Origin: JAJTFA01 sp051715425
Lineage (GTDB): Bacteria > Bacteroidota > Bacteroidia > UKL13-3
NCBI GenBank assembly: GCA_051715425.1
Contig: JBPXJS010000002.1
Coordinates: forward strand, 434,001-498,000
Reading direction: 5' to 3'
DNA: 64,000 bases
Shown: positions 25,429-34,475 of the stretch, piece after piece
Layout: the number at the start of each line of letters is the position of its first letter
Numbering within the stretch: the stretch's first letter is position 1
Made by a program: the position numbers and the translations under genes
Notes under the pieces: model-generated
Database searches by the model: none
What the model was told of the DNA's origin: nothing
Seen by the model: only the letters and a program-made list of their open reading frames with translations

Positions 25429-27507
25429 ATGAACGACCTGGAAGCAAAAATCCGCATCGACCAGCTTACGGCTGAAATAAACAAGCACAACTATAATTAC
25501 TATATTTTATCGCAACCCGGTATCAGCGATTATGAATTTGACCAATTGCTGAAAGAACTGGAGAAGCTGGAAAAGGATTTTCCTCATTTGGCTCATCCGG
25601 ATTCTCCAACACAAAAAGTAGGTGGCGATATTACCAAAGAGTTTATCCAGGTAAAACACAAATACCCCATGTTGAGTTTGGGTAATACCTATTCTGAAGA
25701 AGAACTGAACGAATTTGATGAGCGGGTTATAAAGGGAATTGGCAATGATGTGGAGTATGTATGCGAACTCAAGTTTGATGGGCTGGCAATAAGTATTACT
25801 TATGAAAATGGCAAACTGGTAAGAGCTGTTACCCGCGGTGATAGTGTGCAGGGAGACGATGTAACCGCTAATGTAAAGACCATTAAAACTATTCCTCATC
25901 AGTTGCCACCTGGCGATTATCCGGAATCTTTTGAAATAAGGGGTGAGGTGTTTATGCACCGTAAAACGTTTGATAAATTAAACAGCCAGCTCAAAAAAGA
26001 ACTGGAGGCTAAAGGTTTTGATGAGGAAGAAATTAAAGAAAGACTATATAAAAATCCCCGCAATTTTGCTTCAGGAACGTTAAAACTGCAAGATTCCCGC
26101 GAAGTGGCTAAGAGGGCACTCGATTGTTTTTTATATTTTATTTATACCGATAAACCTGTTGCCGAAACACATTATGAAAGCTTGCAGAAGGCAAAACAAT
26201 GGGGTTTTCAGGTAAGTGACCATTACCGGTTGTGCCGGGGAATGAATGAAGTAATGAACTTTATTCACCACTTTGATACAGAAAGGGAACACCTGAGTTA
26301 TGAAATTGACGGTGTGGTAATAAAAGTAAACAGCTATGCACAGCAGCAGGAACTTGGATTTACGGCCAAAAATCCACGTTGGGCAATTTCATATAAATAC
26401 AAAGCACAAAGCGCCCTTACCCGACTGGAAAAAATAACTTATCAGGTAGGCAGAACAGGAGCTATTACACCTGTGGCTAACCTTGCGCCTGTGCTGCTGG
26501 CAGGAACAACCGTAAAACGTGCGAGTCTGTATAATGCCGATGAAATTGAACGGCTCGACCTGCATGAAGGCGATTGGGTTTATGTTGAAAAGGGCGGAGA
26601 AATTATTCCTAAAATAATATCTGTTGCCATAGAAAAAAGAATGGAAGGAGCTAACAGGTACCAATATGCGGAAACCTGCCCTGAATGTGGTACGGCACTG
26701 ATCAGAAAAGAAGGGGAGGCTGTGCATTATTGCCCGAATGAAACCGGATGTGCCCCTCAGCTTATTGGAAAAATCGAACACTTTATTGGCAGGAAGGCCA
26801 TGAATATTGATAGCCTGGGAGGAGAAACTATTGCCGGGCTGTTCACCAAAGGCATCATTAAAAACTATGCTGATTTGTATTCGCTCACCTACGAACAATT
26901 GATAGGTCTGGAATTTGAAACCTACAATGAAAAAAAGGACCAGTGGGGAAAACGATCGTTACAGGAAAAATCAGTAGTAAATATGCTTAAGGGAATTGAA
27001 GATTCTAAGCAGGTTCCGTTTGAGCGGGTGCTTTTTGCCTTAGGTATTCGCATGGTTGGAGAAACAGTTGCCAAAAAGCTGGCTAAACAGTTTGTATCTA
27101 TTGAACGGCTGGCAAATGCTACTAAAGAGGAAATAGCCTCTGTGTATGAAATAGGAGAAAAGATTGCTGAAAATGTGATTCGCTTTTTTGCAGATGAAGA
27201 GAACAGAAATATTTGCGATCGTCTGAAACATGATGGTTTAAAGATGGAAACCGAAGAAGACAACAGTGTGGTGCGAACAGAAAAACTGGAAGGGAAAAGT
27301 TTTCTCGTGTCGGGCGTATTTACCATTAGCAGGGATGACCTGAAGAAACTGATAGAATCCAATGGAGGCCGAAATGTGGGAAGCATTAGTAAAAGTTTAC
27401 ATTACCTGATAGCCGGAGATAAAATGGGTCCGGAAAAACTCAAAAAAGCTACCGACTTAAACATCCCTATTATTAGTGAAGAAGAGTTTAAGGAGATGAT
27501 TAAGTAA
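25429..27507 (+). CDS. ligA: NAD-dependent DNA ligase
   Basis: 692 residues, normal length. Domains in order: Ia (NYNYYILSQPGISDYEFD), adenylation domain with catalytic Lys in YVCELKFDGLAIS and motif SYEIDGVVIKVN, OB fold (YQVGRTGAITPVANLAPV), zinc finger (CPECGTAL and CPNETGC, four Cys), HhH domain, and a C-terminal BRCT (LEGKSFLVSGVFT, SISKSLHYLIAGDKMGPEKL). It seals nicks in replication and repair. TATCTTGC just upstream of ATG 25429 may be part of the promoter. Confidence 0.98.
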   Translation: MNDLEAKIRIDQLTAEINKHNYNYYILSQPGISDYEFDQLLKELEKLEKDFPHLAHPDSPTQKVGGDITKEFIQVKHKYPMLSLGNTYSEEELNEFDERVIKGIGNDVEYVCELKFDGLAISITYENGKLVRAVTRGDSVQGDDVTANVKTIKTIPHQLPPGDYPESFEIRGEVFMHRKTFDKLNSQLKKELEAKGFDEEEIKERLYKNPRNFASGTLKLQDSREVAKRALDCFLYFIYTDKPVAETHYESLQKAKQWGFQVSDHYRLCRGMNEVMNFIHHFDTEREHLSYEIDGVVIKVNSYAQQQELGFTAKNPRWAISYKYKAQSALTRLEKITYQVGRTGAITPVANLAPVLLAGTTVKRASLYNADEIERLDLHEGDWVYVEKGGEIIPKIISVAIEKRMEGANRYQYAETCPECGTALIRKEGEAVHYCPNETGCAPQLIGKIEHFIGRKAMNIDSLGGETIAGLFTKGIIKNYADLYSLTYEQLIGLEFETYNEKKDQWGKRSLQEKSVVNMLKGIEDSKQVPFERVLFALGIRMVGETVAKKLAKQFVSIERLANATKEEIASVYEIGEKIAENVIRFFADEENRNICDRLKHDGLKMETEEDNSVVRTEKLEGKSFLVSGVFTISRDDLKKLIESNGGRNVGSISKSLHYLIAGDKMGPEKLKKATDLNIPIISEEEFKEMIK

Positions 27508-27609
27508 TACATTTAGCCGAAGTTCCCCATGTTTGGTTGGTGGACAACTTCTCCTGATTATTGTTTGAGCAATTCTAAATTCGCATAACCCTTAAAACAT
27601 TAAATAACG

Positions 27610-28152
27610 ATGCAGTTTATAGATCAGATAAGAACAACCATAGGCCACCTGATGCTTAGCCGTGAAATTGCTGAACGAAAGAAAAAAAGCAAAATGACAG
27701 GCTTTACTCAGGTTGAGCATATTGGCATTGTTTACGATGCAGCATTTATTGAGAAAGAAAACATGGTGCACCAATATGCCAATAAACTCCGGTCGGAAGG
27801 GAAAAAGGTGTTTTTGCTGGGTTTTGTTGATATGAAGCAGTTGCCGGGAAATAAAAAGTTTAGCCTCCAATCTGAGTACTTCTGGAAAGAAACATTAAAC
27901 GGAATTAACCTGCCTTCAAAAACCAAACTTAGCCGTTTTCTGGAAATGGAATTCGACTGGCTGCTTAATCTGTACCTTGAACCTGTTTTGCCTCTTATGG
28001 CTATTGCAGCCTACTCGCATGCCAAATATCGCATCGGACCAGCTATTGAGAATGGCGTAAAATATTTTGATGCCATTATTGATACAGGTAATAAAAAAGA
28101 CCTCGCTTTTTTAATTGAGCAAATGGACTTTTATTTGAAAGTGATTAAATAG
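27610..28152 (+). CDS. Conserved hypothetical protein, DUF6913-like
   Basis: 180 residues, no signal peptide, mixed alpha/beta composition. It resembles a Bacteroidota family of unknown function (DUF6913, from memory), commonly encoded upstream of dapA as here. Visible conserved-looking segments are HIGIVYDAAF, FWKETLNGINLPSKTKL and SHAKYRIGP. The KRSP-like basic N-terminus (REIAERKKKSK) may bind nucleic acid or membrane, but this is speculation. It lies between ligA and dapA on the same strand. Confidence 0.65.
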   Translation: MQFIDQIRTTIGHLMLSREIAERKKKSKMTGFTQVEHIGIVYDAAFIEKENMVHQYANKLRSEGKKVFLLGFVDMKQLPGNKKFSLQSEYFWKETLNGINLPSKTKLSRFLEMEFDWLLNLYLEPVLPLMAIAAYSHAKYRIGPAIENGVKYFDAIIDTGNKKDLAFLIEQMDFYLKVIK

Positions 28153-28236
28153 TTTTAAATTTTAAATGATAAGTGTTGAGTGGAATGCTCAATACCTTTT
28201 AAGGTTTAACGTAATAACCATATAAATAAATTAAAT

Positions 28237-29103
28237 ATGAACGGAACTGGCGTAGCACTGGTAACACCATTTAAAAAAGATATGAGCATAGATTTTGATG
28301 CTCTTGCAAATATTATAGATCATGTGATTGATGGAGGAGTGGAGTATTTAGTGGCACTGGGAACAACAGGAGAAGCCCCGACATTGAGTAAAGACGAAAA
28401 GAAAAAAATCTACCAGTTTGTAGCCAAACAGGCTGCCGGACGTGTGCCATGTGTAGCGGGCATTGGTGGAAACAATACTGCTGAAATTGCAGAAACAATG
28501 GCCTCATTTCAAATCAAAGGTTACGAAGCTATTCTTTCAGTGAGCCCATATTACAATAAACCCAATCAGGAAGGCATTTATCAGCATTATAAAGCACTGA
28601 GCAAGGCCTCCAAATTACCTATTATCCTTTACAATGTTCCGGGGCGCACGGGATCAAGCATGGCGGCAACTACAAGCCTGCGCATTGCAAAAGATTGTAA
28701 GAATGTAATTGCCATTAAAGAAGCCAGCGGCAATCCGGAGTTGTTTATGGATATACTTTCTGCCAAACCGAAGGGCTTCAATGTAATTTCCGGTGATGAT
28801 AACCTCACATTGCCTTTTATAGCTATGGGTATGTGTGGTATTATTTCAGTTATTGCCAATGCTTATCCGGCTCAATACAGCACCATGGTAAGGTTGGCTT
28901 TAAATGGTAATTATAACGAAGCACGTTTGCTGCATTATAAGTTATACGATATGATGAAAGCCATTTTTGCAGATGGAAGTCCCGGAGGTATAAAATATGT
29001 GATGAGCAAAATGAAGCTGTGCAACAATATCGTCAGGCAACCACTTGCACCTATTCACGCTGATTTGCAGAAAAGGCTTGACCTCCTGATGCAAAAAATC
29101 TGA
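28237..29103 (+). CDS. dapA: 4-hydroxy-tetrahydrodipicolinate synthase
   Basis: 288 residues. DapA condenses pyruvate with aspartate semialdehyde in lysine and diaminopimelate synthesis. The class I aldolase features are present: ALGTTGEAPTL near the N-terminus, SPYYNKPNQEGIYQHYKA, YNVPGRTG, and the Schiff-base Lys in VIAIKEASGN, then ISGDDNLTLPF. Its product supplies meso-DAP for the cell wall. It lies 84 bases after the DUF6913-like gene. Confidence 0.97.
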   Translation: MNGTGVALVTPFKKDMSIDFDALANIIDHVIDGGVEYLVALGTTGEAPTLSKDEKKKIYQFVAKQAAGRVPCVAGIGGNNTAEIAETMASFQIKGYEAILSVSPYYNKPNQEGIYQHYKALSKASKLPIILYNVPGRTGSSMAATTSLRIAKDCKNVIAIKEASGNPELFMDILSAKPKGFNVISGDDNLTLPFIAMGMCGIISVIANAYPAQYSTMVRLALNGNYNEARLLHYKLYDMMKAIFADGSPGGIKYVMSKMKLCNNIVRQPLAPIHADLQKRLDLLMQKI

Positions 29104-29126
29104 TTTCTCGCAGAGGCGCAGGGGGA

Positions 29127-29219
29127 TGATGTGAAAATGTGCAGATGTGAAAATGTGAAAATGTGCAGATGTGCAGATGTGAAGATGTGCAGATGTGAAG
29201 ATGTGAAAAGGTGAAGATG
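29127..29219. repeat. 8-nt tandem array (RATGTGMA)
   Basis: About 11-12 imperfect copies of an 8-base unit (GATGTGAA, AATGTGCA, GATGTGCA and similar). The same unit appears four times at 41773-41804. Period 8 is not a codon multiple, so it is not coding. Confidence 0.85.
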
Positions 29220-29278
29220 AACGCTCAACCCTAAACCCTAAACTAAAGAACTTCGGACTTCAAAAAGAGAGTGCTATC

Positions 29279-29482
29279 TTACCGGAACCTCAAGGTTAAT
29301 AGGATACCTTCATACACAGGCCTGATTTCTGCCTGACGTTCATAGTTTATCTTTCGTTTGTCTAACTCCATGCAAATTACTTCCTCATAAACCGATTCTA
29401 ACAAGCCGGGGCCCAAGATTTTATGAATTTTCACAAAAATGTCGACCAATATGCCAGATATATCATTTTCTCTCATTGCCAT
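29279..29482 (-). pseudogene. Truncated GxxExxY protein (PD-(D/E)XK nuclease superfamily)
   Basis: 67 residues matching the N-terminal half of GxxExxY proteins: VKIHKILGPGLLESVYEEVI contains the name-giving G..E..Y, followed by ERQAEIRPVYEG. Complete family members run about 120-130 residues and carry the nuclease-like D...ExK segment later; here the frame stops at LLTLRFR, before it. A decayed remnant is therefore likely. It is enclosed by the inverted repeat at 29104/29556. Confidence 0.75.
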
Positions 29483-29556
29483 TTCTTTTATTACAAAGTA
29501 AGAAATCCTCGTCTTTGCGTCTCATTTTCTTAGCGTCTTTGCGCCTCTGAGAGAAA

Positions 29557-29621
29557 ATGAATTTGCTATTTATATCACATCCTACAAGCGATAAATATTA
29601 TTTCGATCAATGAGGTGCTAT
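29557..29621. other. Spacer right of the inverted-repeat element
   Basis: A short AT-rich spacer between the element and the ferredoxin terminator. Nothing recognisable is seen in it. Confidence 0.4.
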
Positions 29622-29648
29622 AAAAAAAGCCACCCTGAGGCAGCTTTT
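29622..29648 (-). terminator. Terminator of the ferredoxin gene
   Basis: On the minus strand a 10-bp stem with two G-T pairs (29625-29634 with 29639-29648 approximately), TCAG loop and seven T. It lies 21 bases past the ferredoxin stop. Confidence 0.65.
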
Positions 29649-29668
29649 CTTTTAAGGAGTTTATTTGT

Positions 29669-30013
29669 TTACAGGTGCATTCTTTCTTTTTTGGAAAGCA
29701 ATACTTCCTTGGTTTCTGCGTGATCAGGATCGGGGATACAGCAGTCTACCGGGCAAACAGCTGCGCATTGTGGCTCTTCATGAAAACCTACGCACTCCGT
29801 ACATTTTCCGGTTACAATAAAGTAGGTGTCATCGGAAACAGGTGCAAAACGCTTAGCGGCTTCTACAGTTTCCCCATCGATGGTTAGTGAGCCTGTCAGG
29901 TTGTTTCCATCAGCCCATGCCCATTCAGCACCGGCTTCGTAAATTGCATTATTGGGACATTCAGGTTCGCATGCACCGCAATTAATGCACTCGTCAGTTA
30001 TCATTATAGCCAT
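29669..30013 (-). CDS. Ferredoxin with two 4Fe-4S clusters
   Basis: 114 residues. Cluster one is ligated by CINCGACEPECP; cluster two by CTECVGFHEEPQCAAVCP, an expanded spacing as in Allochromatium-type ferredoxins, and there is an insertion of about 40 residues between them. The protein carries electrons in the cytoplasm. It is divergent from the acyl-CoA reductase at 30103, an arrangement seen in many Bacteroidota; a functional link is not established. Confidence 0.93.
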   Translation of the reverse strand: MAIMITDECINCGACEPECPNNAIYEAGAEWAWADGNNLTGSLTIDGETVEAAKRFAPVSDDTYFIVTGKCTECVGFHEEPQCAAVCPVDCCIPDPDHAETKEVLLSKKERMHL

Positions 30014-30102
30014 ATCGCAGAATTATTATTTTAGTAAGTTAAACAGATGCAAAATAAGTTTTGTTGATTTGCATCTCAAAATTTAATTGATTTTAATTCG
30101 TG

Positions 30103-31101
30103 ATGAATTTTCAACAGCGTGTTAACGCTTTTATACAGTTTGGTCTGAAACTGAGTGAAATTGCCAATGATGAGGCTCTTCTGAACCAGGCAAATGCCCG
30201 GAATAACTGGTTTACTATTGAAAATATGCGTACAGCTTTGCAGGCATGGAGTGATCAATTAACCGAAATAAAGGTGAAAAAGTGGCTGGAGGCTTACCAA
30301 TTGGCTGAAAAAACACCTCAAAAAGTCACCATTATTATGGCCGGTAATATCCCATTGGTGGGTTTGCACGATTTGTTATGTGTGCTGGCAACCGGGAATA
30401 TTGCCAATGTAAAATGCTCATCAGATGATCAGGTATTGATGAAACGGGCAATTGAAGAGTTAGGTAAACTCGGTTTTGAATCATTTATTACCATTAGCGA
30501 AGATCAGATTCCAAAGGGTTTTGATAAGGTAATAGCAACGGGTAGTAATAATACCAACCGATACTTCGAATATTATTTCAGAAACAAACCTGCCTTATTA
30601 AGAAAAAACAGGAACAGTGTGGCTGTGCTAACCGGTAATGAAACGCCTGAAGATTATAAAAAGCTGGGAGGTGATATTTTTACCTACTTCGGTTTGGGTT
30701 GCCGCAACGTCTCAAAATTATTTGTTCCTGCCGGCTTCGATTTTACCTTGTTTTTTGAGAGCCTGGAACATTATAATATCCTTCTTGACCATCACAAATA
30801 CGCCAATAACTATACCTATCATAAAGCCATTTTTTTGATGAATATGACCAAACATCTGGATAATGGTTTTTTGCTGGTAAAAAGCGATGACAGGATGGCC
30901 TCTCCTTTAGGAGCCCTGTTTTACCAGGAATACGACAAGCTGGAGGATGTTCAGACATTATTGAAAGAAAAGGCGGAAGAGGTGCAATGTGTGGTAAGCA
31001 AAATTCAGGAAAATGGCTGGTTACCTTTGGGTAAAGCGCAAAGCCCCGAATTATGGGATTATGCCGATGGGGTTGATACGATAGCCTTTTTGTGCAGCTA
31101 G
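30103..31101 (+). CDS. Acyl-CoA reductase, LuxC-like
   Basis: 332 residues. Features of the LuxC family include IIMAGNIPLVGLHDLLCVLA, ATGSNNTNRYFEYYF, and FGLGCRNVSKLFVP, where the Cys in GLGCRN is the candidate catalytic nucleophile. The family reduces acyl-CoA or acyl-protein to aldehyde. The substrate in Bacteroidota is not known. ATG 30103 is preferred to GTG 30100. Confidence 0.85.
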   Translation: MNFQQRVNAFIQFGLKLSEIANDEALLNQANARNNWFTIENMRTALQAWSDQLTEIKVKKWLEAYQLAEKTPQKVTIIMAGNIPLVGLHDLLCVLATGNIANVKCSSDDQVLMKRAIEELGKLGFESFITISEDQIPKGFDKVIATGSNNTNRYFEYYFRNKPALLRKNRNSVAVLTGNETPEDYKKLGGDIFTYFGLGCRNVSKLFVPAGFDFTLFFESLEHYNILLDHHKYANNYTYHKAIFLMNMTKHLDNGFLLVKSDDRMASPLGALFYQEYDKLEDVQTLLKEKAEEVQCVVSKIQENGWLPLGKAQSPELWDYADGVDTIAFLCS

Positions 31102-31110
31102 CTTTTAATT

Positions 31111-31485
31111 TTACTGCCCGCTGCCGGAAGACTTGTTGTTAAAAATGCTGAGTACATACGAGGTAATTAACTCTACCTCTTCATCAGTTAATATATTGTT
31201 GCCTGGCATTTGCAGGTTGTATGTGATGCCGTTAACTTTAACCGGACCTTTTAAACCGTTTCTGATTATGGATGAGATACTGTCTTTATTTGTTCGGATA
31301 TAATCAGCTTCCAACAGGGGAGGAATTAGTTTAGCCAGTCCTTTACCATCCATCTGGTGGCAGTTGGCGCAATGGGTTTCATACAACTCCATTCCATGTC
31401 CGAGGTTGGCACTGAGGCGCAATTGTTTCTCATCTACACATGAAACACAAAAGAGCATTACTAACAAGAAGAGCTTACTTTTCAT
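31111..31485 (-). CDS. c-type cytochrome lipoprotein
   Basis: 124 residues: lipoprotein signal (FCVSC), one haem motif CANCH (about residue 42) and a distal Met in NLQMPGN; a standard class I monohaem cytochrome c. It is likely a periplasmic electron carrier anchored to a membrane. It is the last gene of the ten-gene leftward run, and overlaps the SCO1 gene by 11 bases. Confidence 0.9.
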   Translation of the reverse strand: MKSKLFLLVMLFCVSCVDEKQLRLSANLGHGMELYETHCANCHQMDGKGLAKLIPPLLEADYIRTNKDSISSIIRNGLKGPVKVNGITYNLQMPGNNILTDEEVELITSYVLSIFNNKSSGSGQ

Positions 31486-32113
31486 CCAGCAACAATTGCA
31501 TATCGTTAATTAACCGTTTGGTGTCGGTTTTACTGGTGCCATCATAAATACCACGTACCCGCTGTTTGCGGTCAACCAGAATAAAACCTCCGCTGTGCAC
31601 AAAACCACCGGGTTCAGTAGAATCAACCTGGGCAGAGGCATAATAACCTGTTTCAGCAATCTGGTAAATGGAGTCCCTGCTTCCGGTTAAAAACATCCAT
31701 TGTTTGCCATCAGAACCAAGGCGTGTACAATAATCTTTCAGTACTTCCAGGGTGTCGTGTTCAGGGTCTATGGTATGCGACAATAAAAAAATATCCGGAT
31801 TGTTGCGGTAGGCTTCAAACACTTCAATCATGTTTTTTTTCATTACCGGGCAAATGGTAGGGCAGGTGGCAAAGAAAAAATCAGCCACATAAATTTTTCC
31901 TTCAACCAATTTGTTGCTTACAGGCATGCCATCCTGATTAATAAAACGAAATGCGGGTATGGTTTGATAAACCGTATCGGTTATCGTTTTGCCATTTACT
32001 TCTTTTGTTTCGGCATACCGGTTGCCCAATATGGGAAGTGGTTGTGTATTGTTGCACGCAGCAACTGTCAGTACCAATAGTATTAAAGTAGAAACCTGAA
32101 ATCTGTTTTTCAT
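31475..32113 (-). CDS. SCO1/SenC family lipoprotein
   Basis: 212 residues. A lipoprotein signal ends in VAAC; the thioredoxin-fold domain has the copper-binding motif FFFATCPTICPVMKK and the distal His in GGFVHSGGF. SCO proteins deliver copper to the CuA site of cytochrome oxidase or reduce it. With two cytochromes and a Cys-rich protein in the same run, a respiratory or copper role fits. ATG 32113 opens the signal peptide. Confidence 0.92.
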   Translation of the reverse strand: MKNRFQVSTLILLVLTVAACNNTQPLPILGNRYAETKEVNGKTITDTVYQTIPAFRFINQDGMPVSNKLVEGKIYVADFFFATCPTICPVMKKNMIEVFEAYRNNPDIFLLSHTIDPEHDTLEVLKDYCTRLGSDGKQWMFLTGSRDSIYQIAETGYYASAQVDSTEPGGFVHSGGFILVDRKQRVRGIYDGTSKTDTKRLINDMQLLLDEK

Positions 32114-32176
32114 AGATGAAATCTGAACTGCAAATGTATGCTTAAGCAAGATTTTTTATGGCTGTTTATTTGCAGG

Positions 32177-33358
32177 CTATTCTATAATAAGTTTAAAAAA
32201 ATGCCTGCCCCGGTTTGTTTCCAGTTCTGCCATATACAAACCTGCAGGTATCAGTCCGCCAATCAGAAGATCGGCTTCAAGGCCGGTTAATGTAGTTTTG
32301 AAAGCTGTTTTGCCCGTTAACGTATAAAGACTTAACGCGTTAAGTTCTGTATGTTTATTACTTCTGATATGGCAATACGAATGTACCGGATTGGAATAGC
32401 TGATTGTTTCGTCACCTCTTGCATCGGCAATTCCGGTAAGTTTTCCATCCATTACCATCTCGCACAGGGTAGCAATAGCCAGTTTACTTACTGCGGTAAA
32501 GTAGGGGATATTAAAGTAGAATAAACTATCCGACCACTGGTGCCAGTGCGGGTTAAAGTCAATATCGTAATCTTCTGTAATTCCGGCAGCTGGTAATCCG
32601 GTATTCCAAAATGAGTAATGATCGGTTGCCAGTTCTCCAGGACTTTTTACAAAAGGTTTAAGCGGGAAAGCATATTTACGGTTCACATCCTTAATCCTGT
32701 CTGTGATCCACAAGGTTTGAGGCAGCAGGGGATAAGCATGTAACATCACGAGGCTGTCGTTGTCACCATCCCAGGCAATCATATCCAGGTTAAGGGCAGC
32801 AATAATTTCAGGAGTTCCGTTACCTGTTGGTGCAAATGCCTTGCTTCCCAATAATCCGGATTCTTCTTCATCCCAAAAGGCAAGCACAATAGTATAAGGG
32901 AAAGATACATTCTTTAAAACCCTTGCTGCTTCAAGCAGGGCAGCAACACCACTTGCATTGTCATCAGCCCCGCGAAAAGGACTAATACTGTTGCCTACAT
33001 TATCATAATGCGCACCAAGAAGCATGGCCTTATCGGGATATACCGTTCCTGTTTTTTGAGCCAGCAGGTTTTTGCCAGTTGCACTAAACACAAAATCAGA
33101 GGTGGTAAATTGAAGCTCCTGGCATTTTGCTTTAAGGTACAGATATGCCTTCTCATTATCGGTATGGGCTGCATACCTTGATTGAATAGTAGTTGGTACC
33201 TGATTAATGATTACCGGTGTTTCGCCTGAAAGCTCTTTTACAAAACGAATGAGGGTATCCGTGTTTACAGCCTCAATGGCGCTGATACACTGGCTTTGCT
33301 GAGAAATTACCTGAAGCGGCCAACCAAAAATCAATATGATGGCAATGAGGTGTTTCAT
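32177..33358 (-). CDS. M28 family metallopeptidase with T9SS-like C-terminal tail
   Basis: 393 residues with a signal peptide (to about residue 20). Zn ligands of the M28 aminopeptidase family are visible: LGAHYDNVG (His, Asp), RGADDNASGVAALLEAARV (Asp) and FWDEEESGLLGS (Glu pair). The last 70 or so residues (YSNPVHSYCHIRS, SLYTLTGKTAF, PAGLYMAEL) resemble a T9SS sorting tail, so the enzyme is probably secreted to the surface. It overlaps the upstream lipoprotein by 4 bases (ATGA). The substrate is unknown. Confidence 0.87.
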   Translation of the reverse strand: MKHLIAIILIFGWPLQVISQQSQCISAIEAVNTDTLIRFVKELSGETPVIINQVPTTIQSRYAAHTDNEKAYLYLKAKCQELQFTTSDFVFSATGKNLLAQKTGTVYPDKAMLLGAHYDNVGNSISPFRGADDNASGVAALLEAARVLKNVSFPYTIVLAFWDEEESGLLGSKAFAPTGNGTPEIIAALNLDMIAWDGDNDSLVMLHAYPLLPQTLWITDRIKDVNRKYAFPLKPFVKSPGELATDHYSFWNTGLPAAGITEDYDIDFNPHWHQWSDSLFYFNIPYFTAVSKLAIATLCEMVMDGKLTGIADARGDETISYSNPVHSYCHIRSNKHTELNALSLYTLTGKTAFKTTLTGLEADLLIGGLIPAGLYMAELETNRGRHFFKLIIE

Positions 33359-33768
33359 TTTGATTTGGTATAAAACCGGGCTTTCTCCATGCTTTCAAAA
33401 GTTAAGTGGTGTACTTCATCAATTTTTGCTTTTTCGTTTTTCAGGTAATGGAGTACCACACTGTCAGGGGCATTTTCAGGTATCTTGTATCCGTGCATCC
33501 AGTCCATCATTTTTTTATCAGCTTTATAAAGCAAAAAACTCACCTGTTGTAAAGAGTCCTTTAATGCCCGATTGGTTGTACTATCGGCCATTGCATTTAT
33601 TTTTTTCTTTAACGTTAAAATCTTAGATAGATGTGGCATGGCCTCATCATGAATGCGCAGTATTTCTTTATCCAGGGTTGTTATTTCATTTTTCAGAGAG
33701 GCTGAATCATTGCAGGCCGCCATCAGAAGGGCAGCCTGCAATAAAAAGATGATCCTAATAATGTACAT
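33355..33768 (-). CDS. Small helical lipoprotein of unknown function
   Basis: 137 residues: lipoprotein signal ending LMAAC, then mostly charged helix with heptad-like patterns (SLKNEITTLDKEILRI; LSKILTLKKKINAM), suggesting a coiled coil. No catalytic motif is recognised. It overlaps the M28 gene by 4 bases and the upstream lipoprotein gene by 14, so it is certainly part of the same transcript. It resembles small Bacteroidota lipoproteins of unknown role. Confidence 0.75.
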   Translation of the reverse strand: MYIIRIIFLLQAALLMAACNDSASLKNEITTLDKEILRIHDEAMPHLSKILTLKKKINAMADSTTNRALKDSLQQVSFLLYKADKKMMDWMHGYKIPENAPDSVVLHYLKNEKAKIDEVHHLTFESMEKARFYTKSK

Positions 33769-34471
33769 GGAAATCGAAAGATTTGGTCTCCACCATATTG
33801 TCTTTATCCGTTGCAGTGATGGTTAACTTAAAGTCGGAATTGGCTGTAACATTTACCTGATAAGAAGAGTCGAAGTGATAAGTTGGAGAACTTAAATCTG
33901 CCTTACTGATGTTTAGCACTTCTGAAAGGTTTTGGGTAAGCTGCACCACCACTGATTTGAGATTTTTATCATGGCTGATACTTCCTTTAAGGGGCAACGT
34001 AATATGATTGCTGTACATGGCCATATTTGGAGAAGTAATGGTAATCTGAGGTTTGGTGGCTGCTGTTGTGTTTTTTACTGTAAAATCAACGCTTTTGCTG
34101 GTGGTTGCTCCGTTGTGGTCAGTTGTCGTCACTGTTAGGGTCATATGTGCATCAGCTGCAACGGAGGGTATAAAATAAAGGTTGGTGGTAAATACCTTGT
34201 CGTGGGCGTGGCCATTATACACAAATGCCTCATTGTTTTCTGTATTGTTTTTTACCTTTATCGAATAGTCGTGCAGGTCGTCTTCTGATGAAATATTTGC
34301 CCTTATCCATAAGGTATCACCTTCCAGATACATTTGGCTTGCAACAGGAGAAACAAAGGAAACCTGAGGCGCTTTTTCTCCCGCTTCTGAATCTTTGCGG
34401 CAAGCGCTAAACAGGGCAGTAATAGAAATTAACCCCAATATCACAGGTTTATAAATATGTTTATTGATCAT
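33755..34471 (-). CDS. Lipoprotein with two Ig-like beta domains
   Basis: 238 residues. A lipobox TALFSAC is followed by two beta-sandwich-like repeats, each opening with APQVSFVSPV or KPQITITSPN and ending in a strand such as KSVDFTV or KSFDFHV. A His-rich turn (YNGHAHDK) lies in the first. It may belong to the DUF4625-like lipoproteins, but the match is by eye and unsure. Possible metal binding is inferred from the His cluster and the neighbouring SCO1. Confidence 0.65.
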   Translation of the reverse strand: MINKHIYKPVILGLISITALFSACRKDSEAGEKAPQVSFVSPVASQMYLEGDTLWIRANISSEDDLHDYSIKVKNNTENNEAFVYNGHAHDKVFTTNLYFIPSVAADAHMTLTVTTTDHNGATTSKSVDFTVKNTTAATKPQITITSPNMAMYSNHITLPLKGSISHDKNLKSVVVQLTQNLSEVLNISKADLSSPTYHFDSSYQVNVTANSDFKLTITATDKDNMVETKSFDFHVHY

Positions 34472-34475
34472 GAAA

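Larger units (their letters stand above)
29104..29556. mobile_element. Putative 453-bp inverted-repeat-bounded element
   Basis: A 17-base sequence at 29104-29120 (TTTCTCGCAGAGGCGCA) recurs inverted at 29540-29556 with a single mismatch. The interval contains an 8-nt tandem array, GC/AT-mixed low-complexity DNA, and a truncated GxxExxY gene. No transposase is present, so if mobile it would be a non-autonomous or decayed insertion. No target-site duplication was identified with confidence. Confidence 0.45.

Noticed and set aside
25507..25959. Minus-strand frame of 150 residues in ligA
   Set aside because: It is fully antisense to a clear ligA and has no recognisable domain.
29127..29219. Possible CRISPR array
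   Set aside because: The unit is 8 bases with no spacers and no cas genes nearby; it is a simple tandem repeat.
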